A stretch of DNA of 64,000 bases from Legionella tucsonensis (GTDB taxonomy: Bacteria > Pseudomonadota > Gammaproteobacteria > Legionellales > Legionellaceae): the NCBI RefSeq assembly GCF_001468035.1, contig NZ_LNZA01000001.1, positions 124,001 through 188,000 on the forward strand, given 5' to 3'. The notes under the pieces were generated by a model. That model ran no database searches, was not told the DNA's origin, and saw only the letters and a program-made list of their open reading frames with translations. Each line of letters starts with the position of its first letter. The stretch's first letter is position 1. Positions 55,693-64,000 of this stretch are shown one piece after another. A program made the position numbers and the translations under genes.

Positions 55693-55721
55693 TTGGGACA
55701 ATGGATAAAAAAGTGTATAAT
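55693..55721 (+). promoter_or_regulatory. Sigma-70 type promoter of mnmG
   Basis: A -35-like TTGGGA at 55693-55698 and a perfect -10 TATAAT at 55716-55721 with a 17-bp spacer, about 32 bp before the mnmG ATG at 55754. Confidence 0.7.
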
Positions 55722-55753
55722 TCCTCTTTTTGTTTCACAAATATTGATCAGTC

Positions 55754-57628
55754 ATGAATCTTGAAAAATTATATGATGTCATTGTCGTGGGTGGTGGACA
55801 TGCGGGCACAGAAGCCGCTTTAGCAGCAGCACGAATGGGAGCACAAACTTTATTACTTACTCATAACATGGATTTGCTTGGCCAGATGTCGTGTAATCCT
55901 GCTATAGGAGGAATAGGGAAAGGGCATTTGGTGAAAGAAATTGATGCCTTGGATGGTGCTATGGCAAAAGCCGCAGATAAAGCAGGAATTCAATTTCGCA
56001 CCCTTAATGCTTCTAAAGGACCAGCAGTTCGTGCTACTCGCGCACAAGCTGATCGTGTACTCTATCGACAAGCCATTAGAGAACAACTACAAACTCAAGA
56101 AAATCTGACTCTGTTTCAACAAGCTGTTGATGATTTACTGATCGAAGGAGAACACGTTACCGCTGTTGTTACCCAAATGGGCCTTATCTTACGAGCTCGT
56201 GCGGTAGTACTGACCGTTGGTACCTTTTTGGGTGGAAAAATTCACGTAGGTATGAACCAATATGCAGGCGGTCGTGCAGGTGATCCACCTTCAATTGCAT
56301 TAGCAAAAAGTTTGCGTGATCTTGATTTACCTGTAGGTCGTTTAAAGACTGGGACACCGCCACGGATCGATCGTCGTTCTTTAGATTACAGTCAGATGAC
56401 CGTACAGCCAGGAGATACACCCATACCCGTTTTTTCTTATCTGGGACATGTCAATGATCATCCCCAACAAGTATCTTGTCATATTACCCATACAACCGAA
56501 GCAACACACGAAATTATTCGTAATAATCTGCACCAGTCTCCTATGTATGCGGGGATTATTGAAGGGGTGGGACCTCGTTATTGTCCCTCTATAGAAGATA
56601 AAATTGTTCGTTTTGCAGATAAATTATCCCATCAAATCTTTGTCGAACCTGAGGGATTAACTACTGAAGAAATTTATCCCAATGGCATTTCTACGAGTCT
56701 TCCTTTTGGAGTACAAGTACAGTTTGTACGGACAATTAAAGGGTTTGAAAATGCCCATATCACTCGCCCTGGTTATGCCATAGAATATGATTATTTTGAC
56801 CCTAGAGGGCTAACTTCATTCTTGCAAACCAAACCCATCTCCAACTTGTTTTTTGCTGGTCAAATCAACGGAACAACAGGCTATGAAGAAGCTGCGGCAC
56901 AAGGAATTATTGCAGGCATGAACGCTGCCCTGTTGATACAGGAAAAGGAGCTTTGGTGTCCGCGACGAGATGAAGCATATATAGGTGTTTTGATTGATGA
57001 CTTGATCACTTGCGGAACTCAGGAACCCTATAGAATGTTCACATCGCGTGCCGAATATCGCTTACTTCTGCGTGAGGATAATGCCGATTTACGTTTAACT
57101 GCTAAAGGCAAAGAATTAGGCATAGTAGGTGAAAAACGTTGGCAGCACTTCTCTGCAAAACACCAAGCAATAAAAACCACTCAGTCCTTACTGCATAATA
57201 CTTGGGTGCGTGTAGGCCATAATCAGATCTTTAAAGATATCCTGCATAATCCCATGCAACATGATAATAGGGCCTCAGAGTTTCTCAAACGCCCTGAAAT
57301 TAATTATCAGCATTTATTAATGCTCGATGATTTAAACTTGCCTGAACTATCAGCTGAAGTCAGTGAACAAATAGAAATTCAAAATAAATATGCAGGCTAT
57401 ATCGAGAGACAACAACAAGATATAGAAAAAATGCGTAAACATGAAAATACTATATTACCTGAATCATTGAATTATAGTGAGGTGACTGGTTTATCCAATG
57501 AAGTGATTCAAAAACTGACCAAGATAAGGCCATCTACTCTAGCCCAGGCCGGTCGTATTTCGGGAGTCACTCCTGCTGCCTTGTCGCTACTTTTAGTACA
57601 TTTGAAAAAACAGCGAATTGAGGTATGA
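55754..57628 (+). CDS. mnmG: tRNA uridine-5-carboxymethylaminomethyl(34) synthase subunit MnmG (GidA)
   Basis: A 624-residue FAD enzyme that with MnmE makes cmnm5U at the tRNA wobble position. The N-terminal FAD motif [19 protein letters not shown], the [22 protein letters not shown] block and [11 protein letters not shown] and [12 protein letters not shown] are all typical. The C-terminal helical domain ends with [17 protein letters not shown] good TATAAT promoter lies 32 bp upstream. rsmG overlaps its stop by 4 bp (ATGA), the usual mnmG-rsmG-parA-parB order. Confidence 0.98.
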   Translation: MNLEKLYDVIVVGGGHAGTEAALAAARMGAQTLLLTHNMDLLGQMSCNPAIGGIGKGHLVKEIDALDGAMAKAADKAGIQFRTLNASKGPAVRATRAQADRVLYRQAIREQLQTQENLTLFQQAVDDLLIEGEHVTAVVTQMGLILRARAVVLTVGTFLGGKIHVGMNQYAGGRAGDPPSIALAKSLRDLDLPVGRLKTGTPPRIDRRSLDYSQMTVQPGDTPIPVFSYLGHVNDHPQQVSCHITHTTEATHEIIRNNLHQSPMYAGIIEGVGPRYCPSIEDKIVRFADKLSHQIFVEPEGLTTEEIYPNGISTSLPFGVQVQFVRTIKGFENAHITRPGYAIEYDYFDPRGLTSFLQTKPISNLFFAGQINGTTGYEEAAAQGIIAGMNAALLIQEKELWCPRRDEAYIGVLIDDLITCGTQEPYRMFTSRAEYRLLLREDNADLRLTAKGKELGIVGEKRWQHFSAKHQAIKTTQSLLHNTWVRVGHNQIFKDILHNPMQHDNRASEFLKRPEINYQHLLMLDDLNLPELSAEVSEQIEIQNKYAGYIERQQQDIEKMRKHENTILPESLNYSEVTGLSNEVIQKLTKIRPSTLAQAGRISGVTPAALSLLLVHLKKQRIEV

Positions 57629-58260
57629 AAGAACAAATAATGCAAATACAACCGCTGCTTAAAGAGGGCTTACAACAACTTGATTTGGAAACGCTTAGTG
57701 CTTCTTTATCAGATTATTTATTTTTACTTAACAAGTGGAATTTAGCTTATAATCTCACATCAATTCGTGATCTTGAATCTATGGTTGGTAAACATTTATT
57801 GGATAGTCTAGCAATTTTACCTTGGCTTAAAGGAAATCATATCATCGATGTCGGAACAGGAGCAGGCTTACCGGGAATTCCTCTTGCTCTGGCCAGACCC
57901 GATTTATACTTTGTTTTATTGGATTCTAATGGTAAAAAAACTCGTTTTCTGGCGGAAGTGAAGCGTCAGCTTAACTTAAAAAATGTTGAAATTGTGCAAT
58001 TTAGAGTCGAAAACTACCACCCAACTCAAGGTTTTGATACAGTATTAAGTCGAGCTTTTAGCAGCCTTGAACAAATGATTCAGTGGACGCAACATCTTAT
58101 TGCAGATACTGGAATTTGGTTGGCTATGAAGGGGCGTTATCCTGATACAGAATTGCATGAGATCAAACAAAGTTGCAAGATAGAGCGTTATACTGTGGCA
58201 GGTGTTGAAGGCGAGCGTTGTTGCGTCATTATTGAAAATCAACCTGGAAAAAGGAGTTAA
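57625..58260 (+). CDS. rsmG: 16S rRNA (guanine527-N7)-methyltransferase
   Basis: A 211-residue SAM methyltransferase (GidB); loss gives low-level streptomycin resistance. The N-terminal [25 protein letters not shown] and the SAM motif [21 protein letters not shown] are family hallmarks; [13 protein letters not shown] follows. ATG 57625 overlaps the mnmG stop; Met6 is an alternative start. A 159-bp gap with a palindromic element separates it from parA. Confidence 0.96.
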   Translation: MKEQIMQIQPLLKEGLQQLDLETLSASLSDYLFLLNKWNLAYNLTSIRDLESMVGKHLLDSLAILPWLKGNHIIDVGTGAGLPGIPLALARPDLYFVLLDSNGKKTRFLAEVKRQLNLKNVEIVQFRVENYHPTQGFDTVLSRAFSSLEQMIQWTQHLIADTGIWLAMKGRYPDTELHEIKQSCKIERYTVAGVEGERCCVIIENQPGKRS

Positions 58261-58308
58261 CATCCTAGAGATCTGTTAACATTTCGCGAACTTGAACCAA
58301 AATGAGCC

Positions 58309-58359
58309 TGATTTTCGAGCATCGGAGCGCAGGTAAATCAGGGCAGTTTGGCAAACTGC
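58309..58359. repeat. Nested palindrome before parA
   Basis: GCAGTTT-GGC-AAACTGC at 58343-58359 is a perfect 7-bp inverted repeat. Just before it, CTGATTTTCG and GGTAAATCAG (58309-58342) form a second inverted pair around GAGCATCGGAGCGCA. It lies 60-110 bp before parA, so it may be an operator, an attenuator or an interspersed repeat; it is not a match to the parS consensus. Confidence 0.55.
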
Positions 58360-58419
58360 AGAAATGTGAACAGATACTGGATGTTCGCTGCTTATTCCGG
58401 TTTAACCAAGGAATAAATC

Positions 58420-59190
58420 ATGGCAAAAGTTATAGCCATTGCCAATCAAAAAGGTGGGGTAGGCAAGACCACTACAGCGATTAATTTAGCTGCTTCTTTG
58501 GCAGCAAATCGACAACGGGTTTTACTCATCGACTTGGATCCCCAAGGCAATGCCACCATGGGTAGCGGAGTTGATAAAAGCCAATTGGTACATACGACTA
58601 ATGATGTTTTACTTCATGATTGTCTTGCAAATCAGGCATGTCTTGCCACAACCAGTGGCTATGATTTAATACCCGGTAATGATGATTTAACCGTTGCGGA
58701 AGTAAGCTTGATGGAACGCAATCATCGTGAAACCTTCCTCTATAAGGCATTACAACCTATTCAAAGTAATTATGACTTTGTGCTGATTGATTGTCCACCC
58801 ACATTGAATACGCTGACAATTAATGCTTTTGTTGCTGCTGATTCTGTTCTTATTCCTATGCAATGTGAATACTATGCTCTGGAAGGATTAGCAGCTCTGC
58901 TTTCAACTATTGAGCAGGTTAAAGCTTCAGTAAATCCTCGATTGCATCTTGAGGGACTGCTGAGAACGATGTACGATGCTCGTAATCGATTGTGTTCTGA
59001 GGTATCAAAGCAACTCATAGAACATTTTCCAACTAAGGTTTATAGAACCGTAGTTCCACGTAATGTCAGACTTGCTGAAGCACCAAGTCATGGATTGCCA
59101 GCCTTACATTACGATAAAACATCTCCGGGCGCAGCAGCCTATATGGTACTTGCCTCTGAGTTGATTAATAAACAGACTGTTGCAGGATAA
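58420..59190 (+). CDS. parA: Chromosome partition ATPase ParA (Soj type)
   Basis: A 256-residue deviant Walker ATPase: IANQKGGVGKTTTAINLAAS at residues 6-25 with the signature Lys, DLDPQGNATMG, and LIDCPPTLNTLTINAF for the Walker B region. The short form without an N-terminal HTH is the chromosomal Soj type that works with ParB to position origins. AAGGAATAAATC precedes ATG. parB follows 12 bp later. I found no canonical parS 16-mer in the window. Confidence 0.97.
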   Translation: MAKVIAIANQKGGVGKTTTAINLAASLAANRQRVLLIDLDPQGNATMGSGVDKSQLVHTTNDVLLHDCLANQACLATTSGYDLIPGNDDLTVAEVSLMERNHRETFLYKALQPIQSNYDFVLIDCPPTLNTLTINAFVAADSVLIPMQCEYYALEGLAALLSTIEQVKASVNPRLHLEGLLRTMYDARNRLCSEVSKQLIEHFPTKVYRTVVPRNVRLAEAPSHGLPALHYDKTSPGAAAYMVLASELINKQTVAG

Positions 59191-59202
59191 TTGGGGTAAT
59201 TT

Positions 59203-60069
59203 ATGACAATAAAACGTAGTAGTTTAGGCCGTAACTTATCCGCTTTATTAAGTCAATCAAATGGTAATCTTTTAAATGAGAAACCACAAACTGAAACGCT
59301 TAAACTTGCGGTTGAATGTTTGCAACCTGGAAAATATCAACCCCGTGGTGAAATGGAAGAGGCTCCACTCATGGAACTTGCCCAGTCAATCAAAAAACAG
59401 GGCTTACTGCAACCCCTTTTAGTTCGCGAACTGAATAATGGCCGCTATGAAATTATTGCCGGTGAACGTCGCTGGCGTGCAAGTCAATTAGCTGGACTCA
59501 CAGAAGTTCCGGTTATTTTGAAGCAAGTAGATGATGAAACTGCTATGGCCATGGCATTAGTTGAAAATTTGCAACGTGAAGATTTAAATGCGATGGATCA
59601 AGCACGAGCAATGCACAGACTCACCCATGAATTTTCCCTAACACATCAACAAGTTGCAGATCTCTTGTGTAAATCCAGAACTGCGGTAAGTAATTACTTA
59701 AGATTGCTGGCTCTATCAACTGGGGTTAAAAAACTTTTGGAACATGGTGATATTGATATGGGTCATGCACGCGCTTTATTGATGCTAGAAGAAAAGCAGC
59801 AAAATCAAGTAGCGCAACTGATCGTTGCAAAAAACCTATCCGTGCGTGAAACTGAAAAGCTCGTTGAACGAGTTAAATCAGGTAAAATAAAAGAAGAACA
59901 ACATATAGATCTTTCTCACTATCAGGATCAACTGAAAAATCTCTCACACCATTTGCAAACGCCAATTAAACTTAAACCCGGAAAATCAGGTAAGGGCTCC
60001 TTGGTCATTCACTATGATAACGAGCACAGTTTGCAAAATATTATTGATCAACTCATTGGTGCATACTAG
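59203..60069 (+). CDS. parB: Chromosome partition protein ParB (Spo0J)
   Basis: A 288-residue CTPase clamp that loads at parS. The N-terminal box II motif AGERRWRASQLAGLTEVPV and ALVENLQREDLNAMDQARA are intact. The HTH region LTHQQVADLLCKSRTAVSNYLRLL follows, and the C-terminal dimer domain ends DNEHSLQNIIDQLIGAY. Paired with parA in one transcript. The N terminus MTIKRSSLGRNLSALL is the usual ParA-stimulating tip, containing the conserved Arg (LGRNLSALL). Confidence 0.97.
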   Translation: MTIKRSSLGRNLSALLSQSNGNLLNEKPQTETLKLAVECLQPGKYQPRGEMEEAPLMELAQSIKKQGLLQPLLVRELNNGRYEIIAGERRWRASQLAGLTEVPVILKQVDDETAMAMALVENLQREDLNAMDQARAMHRLTHEFSLTHQQVADLLCKSRTAVSNYLRLLALSTGVKKLLEHGDIDMGHARALLMLEEKQQNQVAQLIVAKNLSVRETEKLVERVKSGKIKEEQHIDLSHYQDQLKNLSHHLQTPIKLKPGKSGKGSLVIHYDNEHSLQNIIDQLIGAY

Positions 60070-60247
60070 TTTTTTTGGCTTTAACAGTATTTCTAGCTCG
60101 GGTACAGCACAGCGTAAATCAGTGTAACTGTTAAGTGATAGTGGAAAATCAGGTTTGAGTTCAAGATAAGCCAAATAGAACTTGGCGCCAAATAAATATT
60201 TAGACTACACTTATTATATAAGCTGGTTATATTGCTTGGAGATTGCA

Positions 60248-60520
60248 ATGTTAATTCAGCCTGTTCAACCCGTATACATTATAATAAAAATTGGCGAAGA
60301 TGAATATACAGGCCAACTGATTAGTCTATCTGAAGAAAATCTAGAATTTAAATGTAATGCGTATATTGAAAAAGATATCGAGGTATGCTTTTTAGCGAAA
60401 CATTTTCGCGGTCAGGCAATCATCCAGGAAATTAAATTTGATCAATCTTTCTTTACGTACCTATTAACAATTCAAGACATTCAATTCCAGCCTGGCTTAT
60501 TGATTAATACACGTTTATAA
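60248..60520 (+). CDS. Small hypothetical protein, possibly PilZ-like
   Basis: A 90-residue protein starting at ATG 60248 (GGAG six bases before); an upstream extension is not supported. The pattern YTGQLISLSEENLEFKCN followed by VCFLAKHFRGQAIIQEIK resembles the beta-barrel of PilZ-type domains (R/x-G-x-v-x-d-l-S-x-x-g), but the c-di-GMP binding RxxxR and DxSxxG residues are not clear, so binding is uncertain. It follows parB by 178 bp. Confidence 0.6.
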   Translation: MLIQPVQPVYIIIKIGEDEYTGQLISLSEENLEFKCNAYIEKDIEVCFLAKHFRGQAIIQEIKFDQSFFTYLLTIQDIQFQPGLLINTRL

Positions 60521-60825
60521 GATATTAAGATACAGAAGAGCAATGCTCAATCATCAATAGATTTCTGCTTACTCAGAAATGACAAGATCAGTTTAACCTT
60601 GCTCCTAGACCTCATAGCCATCAAGCTATGTGTATTGGGGTTTAATCTTACTCCATTCGCAACTAACTCCGTCATCCCCGCGCAGGCGGGGATCCATTTT
60701 TATATTGGCAATGTACTCAATTATGGATGGAATTCCTGCTTTATCAGGAATGACAACATTCGCTTTCTTCTTCGCTTGGCGTCTATGGTTTTTATCAGAC
60801 CAGCCTATATTTGATATTGATTTAT
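60521..60825. other. Non-coding stretch with one palindromic element
   Basis: Between the 90-aa gene and the end of coxC. It contains the palindromic element at 60671-60754 and otherwise AT-rich sequence with no convincing gene; short reading frames on both strands translate the repeat. Confidence 0.7.
60671..60754. repeat. GTCATCCCCGC-type palindromic element
   Basis: GTCATCCCCGC-GCAG-GCGGGGATCCA (60671-60696) and TGGATGGAATTCCTG...CAGGAATGAC (60724-60754). Each half folds on itself, and the outer ends GTCAT/ATGAC plus GGATCCA/TGGAT pair too, giving an 84-bp composite hairpin. It resembles the widespread GTCATTCCCGCG...CGGGAAT interspersed repeats of proteobacteria. Position downstream of coxC suggests a transcript end function. 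Confidence 0.85.
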
Positions 60826-61695
60826 TTATAACCAGTAAACAAAAACAAAGAGGAACAACCAGACTACGTCTACAAAGTGCCAATACCAGGCAACCCCTTC
60901 AAATGCAAAGTGTCGTTCTGGTGTAAAATGGCCTAGCTTGCAGCGAACCGTGATCACAATCAACATAATTGTACCCAAGGTTACGTGTAAGCCGTGAAAT
61001 CCGGTGAGCATAAAAAATGTCGTCCCATAGATACCTGAAGATAAAGTTAAATTCATCTCAGTATATGCATCATGATATTCATAAGTTTGTAATGCTAAGA
61101 ACGTCAATCCTAATGCAATGGTTAAAATCATCCCAATAATTAACTGTTTTTGCTTTTGTAATTTTAAAGCCCAATGAGCCCAAGTAATAGTTACCCCGGA
61201 GGTTAATAAAATAAGTGTGTTCACTGCTGCTAAACCCCAAGCTCCCATTGCTTCATGGGCCCCAGCAAAAACTTGATTATCCGGATTAACGAGTACAGGC
61301 CAGGCTGAACTGAAATCAGGCCAAAGAGTAAAGTGGGTAATTGGATGCACTTCACCACCCAAAAGAGGTACAGACCAAAGTCGACTGTAGAACAAAGCAC
61401 CAAAAAAAGCGCCGAAAAAACAGACCTCGGAAAAAATAAACCAGCACATTCCCCACCGAAACGATCTATCAACTTGCTCGTCATAGACTCCTTTCGAGTT
61501 TTCATAAATTACTTGGCCAAACCAACCAAATAACATAAAAACCATGATTGCCAAACCAATGGTGAATATATAGGGGCCATACCAGTCATTATGAAGCCAC
61601 GATGCCGCACCCACAAGAGTAGTAGTTAACCCAATTGATGCAACCAAAGGCCAATGGCTTGGTTTAGGGATATAATATGTACCATGTCCTCCCAT
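60826..61695 (-). CDS. coxC: Cytochrome c oxidase subunit III
   Basis: A 289-residue seven-helix subunit of the aa3-type oxidase. Seen: HWPLVASIGL at the N terminus, RWGMCWFIFSEVCFFGAFFGALFYSRLW in the second helix, TGFHGLHVTLGT, and the C-terminal HFAFEGVAWYWHFVDVVWLFLFVFVYW, all diagnostic of subunit III. ACAGGAGATTAAAAT precedes ATG. It is separated from ctaG by 156 bp without a gene; small DUF2970-type proteins sometimes found there were not seen. Confidence 0.97.
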   Translation of the reverse strand: MGGHGTYYIPKPSHWPLVASIGLTTTLVGAASWLHNDWYGPYIFTIGLAIMVFMLFGWFGQVIYENSKGVYDEQVDRSFRWGMCWFIFSEVCFFGAFFGALFYSRLWSVPLLGGEVHPITHFTLWPDFSSAWPVLVNPDNQVFAGAHEAMGAWGLAAVNTLILLTSGVTITWAHWALKLQKQKQLIIGMILTIALGLTFLALQTYEYHDAYTEMNLTLSSGIYGTTFFMLTGFHGLHVTLGTIMLIVITVRCKLGHFTPERHFAFEGVAWYWHFVDVVWLFLFVFVYWL

Positions 61696-61851
61696 TATAT
61701 TTTAATCTCCTGTTCCAATAAACTGTTTTTAAAGCTCTCTTTAATGGAAGAGCGTAATCCACATAACTTGTTCGATCTGCCAATTTTATTTTAAGAGTTA
61801 TCTTGTATATTAATCACAAGTTTGCGCTCATTCAAAATGTGCAGCATTATA

Positions 61852-62388
61852 TTAACCCTTGTCTGTTACATCAAATAAAGTATAGGACAACGTAACTGTC
61901 TGTACTTTTTCGGGTAAATCAGCATCCAGATGAAATAACAAAGGCATATTCATTGCTTCATGTCCATCCAATGTTTGCCGTGCAAAACAAAAACACTCTG
62001 TCTTTTTCAAATACTTAGCAGCAATACCCGGGGTGACACTGGGGATTGCCTGCACCGTCATTCGATGCTCAGTCTTATTTTCTGCATAAAACGCCAGTTT
62101 GGCTATTTCGCCAGGGTGTACCTTAATTTTTCGTGTTTTTGGATAGAATGCCCAGGGAACACCACTATTATTTGTAGCAACGAATTCAACAGTTATTTCT
62201 CTACTTTTGTCTAGTTTAACTTTGCTTGCATCATATGCTACTGCTTCAGGATTTGTTTTACCATTAATGCCCAATGATTTACATAAACTGTTGTAAATGG
62301 GCACTAGTGCAAATCCAAAAGCAAACATCCCCAACACGAGGCCGGATAATATAACGAGTAGCCGATGATGCCCTTTTTCTTTTTTCAT
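61852..62388 (-). CDS. ctaG: Cytochrome c oxidase assembly protein CtaG/Cox11
   Basis: A 178-residue copper chaperone that delivers Cu to the CuB site of subunit I. One N-terminal membrane span (LLVILSGLVLGMFAFGFALVPIYNSLCKSLGING) contains the conserved Y-N-x-x-C, and the periplasmic copper motif is KTECFCFARQTL (C-x-C). The ending VTLSYTLFDVTDK is typical. Start is 10 bp after the ctaD stop. Confidence 0.96.
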   Translation of the reverse strand: MKKEKGHHRLLVILSGLVLGMFAFGFALVPIYNSLCKSLGINGKTNPEAVAYDASKVKLDKSREITVEFVATNNSGVPWAFYPKTRKIKVHPGEIAKLAFYAENKTEHRMTVQAIPSVTPGIAAKYLKKTECFCFARQTLDGHEAMNMPLLFHLDADLPEKVQTVTLSYTLFDVTDKG

Positions 62389-62397
62389 ACAGCCAAC

Positions 62398-64000
62398 CTA
62401 TAAATCTAACTTGGGCGGAGAAGTAAAAGTATGGTATGGGGGCGGCGAAGGTAATGTCCATTCTAAACCGTATGCGCCTTCCCATGATCTTGCAGCAGCA
62501 ATATCTTTTTTAGTACCTTTTTTCCTTACGGTAGCGATCACATTATATAAAAATAGAAGCTGTGTAAATCCAAAAATAAAGGCGCCAATTGAAGAGATCA
62601 TATTAAAATTAGCAAATTGCAATGCATAATCCGGGATCCTTCTTGGCATACCCGCTAATCCTAAAAAGTGCATCGGGAAAAAAGCTACATTCACCGAAAT
62701 AACAGACAACCAAAAATGCCATTTACCTAACAGCTCGTTATACATATGTCCGGTCCACTTAGGAAGCCAGTAATACGTAGCGGAAAATAGGGCAAAAATT
62801 ACTCCAGGAACCAGAACATAATGGAAATGAGCTACGACAAAATAACTATCTTGGTACTGAAAATCTGCAGGAACTAATGCCAACATCAGTCCTGTAAATC
62901 CTCCTATAGTAAACAAAAATACAAAAGCCAATGCAAATAACATGGGTGTTTCAAAAGTCATAGCGCCGCGAAACATAGTACTTACCCAGTTAAATACTTT
63001 AATGCCCGTGGGAACCGCAATAAGCATCGTAGTGTACATGAAAAATAATTCCGCACCCAGGGGGATACCTGTTGTAAACATATGATGTGCCCAGACAATA
63101 AATGACAAGACAGCAATACTGACTGTAGCATAAACCATAAAGTAATAACCAAACAAAGGCTTACGGCTAAAAGTAGGAATAACTTCTGAAATAACGCCGA
63201 AAGCTGGTAATACGAGCACATATACCTCAGGATGTCCAAAAAACCAGAATACATGCTGGAACAGGATAGGATCACCACCACCTGCTGCACTAAAGAAGCT
63301 GGTGCCAAAATGGCGATCAGCCAACATCATGGTTACTGCTCCCGCCAATACAGGCATAATTGCAATCAATAAAAAGGCGGTAATTAACCAAGTCCATACG
63401 AACATTGGCATTTTCATCAAAGTCATGCCTGGTGCACGTAAATTTAATATAGTCGCAATGATATTAATTGAACCCATAATGGATGAAAGACCCATCATAT
63501 GGATTGAGAAAATCATAAAATCGGTACTGGGAGGAGCATATGTAGTTGAGAGTGGTGCATACATGGTCCAGCCAAAGTTAGGGCCGCCTCCGGCATGAAA
63601 TGTGGTTGAAATTAATAATGTAAATGCAAAAGGTAAAATCCAAAAACTCCAGTTATTTAGACGTGGCAGCGCCATATCTGGAGCACCTATCATCATGGGA
63701 ATTTGCCAGTTTGCCATTCCAGTAAATGCTGGCATTACCACACCAAACAACATAATTAAGCCATGTAGAGTGGTCATTTGGTTAAAGAAATTAGGATCAA
63801 CGAAGCGATGACCTGGCTGAAATAATTCTGCCCTAATGATTAAGGCCATACCGCCAGCTAAAAAGAAGCTAAACATTGCAAGCCACAAATAAAGTGTACC
63901 TATGTCTTTATGGTTTGTAGTAAACAACCAGCGTTTTATAAATCCTAAGACGCCCTTACCTTGTTCAGGACCATGATCGTCGTGTTTTTCATCGTGCGCT
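62398..64000 (-). CDS. ctaD: Cytochrome c oxidase subunit I, 5' end cut by window edge
   Basis: The 12-helix catalytic subunit. The frame runs without stop to the right edge: the visible N-terminal part includes AHDEKHDDHGPEQGKGVLGF then IKRWLFTTNHKDIGTLYLW, so the gene starts beyond position 64000 and a start near 63927 (TTG) is not real. At least 534 residues are present. Key heme and CuB sites: LFWFFGHPEVYVLVLP, AHHMFTTG (two His for CuB), and VAHFHYVL (heme His ligands). It pumps protons while reducing O2. Confidence 0.97.
   Translation of the reverse strand, partial: AHDEKHDDHGPEQGKGVLGFIKRWLFTTNHKDIGTLYLWLAMFSFFLAGGMALIIRAELFQPGHRFVDPNFFNQMTTLHGLIMLFGVVMPAFTGMANWQIPMMIGAPDMALPRLNNWSFWILPFAFTLLISTTFHAGGGPNFGWTMYAPLSTTYAPPSTDFMIFSIHMMGLSSIMGSINIIATILNLRAPGMTLMKMPMFVWTWLITAFLLIAIMPVLAGAVTMMLADRHFGTSFFSAAGGGDPILFQHVFWFFGHPEVYVLVLPAFGVISEVIPTFSRKPLFGYYFMVYATVSIAVLSFIVWAHHMFTTGIPLGAELFFMYTTMLIAVPTGIKVFNWVSTMFRGAMTFETPMLFALAFVFLFTIGGFTGLMLALVPADFQYQDSYFVVAHFHYVLVPGVIFALFSATYYWLPKWTGHMYNELLGKWHFWLSVISVNVAFFPMHFLGLAGMPRRIPDYALQFANFNMISSIGAFIFGFTQLLFLYNVIATVRKKGTKKDIAAARSWEGAYGLEWTLPSPPPYHTFTSPPKLDL

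Noticed and set aside
55501-55753. AT-rich region before mnmG as a replication origin
   Set aside because: In E. coli oriC is near mnmG, but only one imperfect DnaA-like 9-mer (TCATCCACA) was seen and no 13-mer array or dnaA; better explained by a promoter.
58420-60069. parS sites around parAB
   Set aside because: Looked for TGTTTCACGTGAAACA-like 16-mers; only short partial matches (CGTGAAAC) inside coding DNA were seen.
61696-61851. Small DUF2970-type gene between ctaG and coxC
   Set aside because: The only ATG frames on the minus strand there end after a few codons.

Overview
This AT-rich window most likely comes from a Legionella species (Gammaproteobacteria). It carries a PlaC-type GDSL acyltransferase/lipase with extra cysteines, an SrnA-type secreted T2 ribonuclease, a short Legionella-type outer-membrane porin, and several orphan proteins with alanine-rich membrane hairpins, coiled coils and acidic/serine-rich tails, the look of Dot/Icm substrates. 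Otherwise it is a chromosomal housekeeping region. No tRNA, rRNA, insertion sequence, prophage or CRISPR array was seen. The order plaC ... srnA ... mnmG-rsmG-parA-parB ... cox resembles, from memory and unchecked, the late part of the L. pneumophila chromosome.

Layout. 1-4.6 kb (minus): the 5' end of riboflavin synthase, a 545-aa orphan, a YciA-like thioesterase, then tex. 4.7-8 kb (minus): glmS and plaC. 8.2-12.6 kb (plus): trhO, smpB, bcp, a PIN-PhoH ATPase and a GMP reductase. 12.7-18.7 kb: an accessory block with a low-complexity 258-aa protein, an alpha/beta hydrolase, a GIN-domain lipoprotein, the T2 ribonuclease and a 709-aa membrane coiled-coil protein. 18.9-25.4 kb: manC, queC, a 259-aa membrane orphan with its own promoter and terminator, then metG-rnfB-nth. 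25.6-31.2 kb: a 572-aa orphan, a membrane protein that looks like two tandem VUT/YhhQ domains, glmU and a 292-aa orphan. 31.3-37.5 kb: asparaginase, rppH-ptsP, lgt-thyA and a YbgC-like thioesterase. 37.6-41.5 kb (minus): a tightly overlapping midA - PTPS-like - priA operon facing a TTG-started pteridine-reductase-like SDR. 42.5-46.9 kb: porin, O-antigen-ligase-like/TPR protein, dihydrouridine synthase and a HEPN-like protein. 47.1-54.1 kb: a complete moxR-DUF58-DUF4381-batA-batB-batC-batD operon; batC holds a 312-bp KDQQ-type tandem repeat. 54.3-55.5 kb: a second membrane coiled-coil orphan. 55.7-60.5 kb: mnmG-rsmG-parA-parB and a small orphan. 60.8-64 kb (minus): ctaD (cut by the right edge), ctaG and coxC.

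How genes work together. PtsP and RppH share a transcript order common in gammaproteobacteria. ThyA, the PTPS-like protein and the pteridine-reductase-like SDR lie within 6 kb and may all touch folate/pterin metabolism. GlmS, GlmU and ManC supply sugar nucleotides for the envelope. The Bat operon forms a MoxR chaperone/von Willebrand-factor A membrane system. The cox genes form the terminal oxidase.

Intergenic DNA is rich in short palindromic repeats: a GTAGCCTGGGTGCAGCGCAG family, a CTACGTTCTGCGG hairpin family and a GTCATCCCCGC-type element. The more original signals are the tandem VUT protein, the hairpin/coiled-coil module shared by two distant orphans, the PTPS homologue without its catalytic cysteine, and the lone rnfB left between metG and nth.
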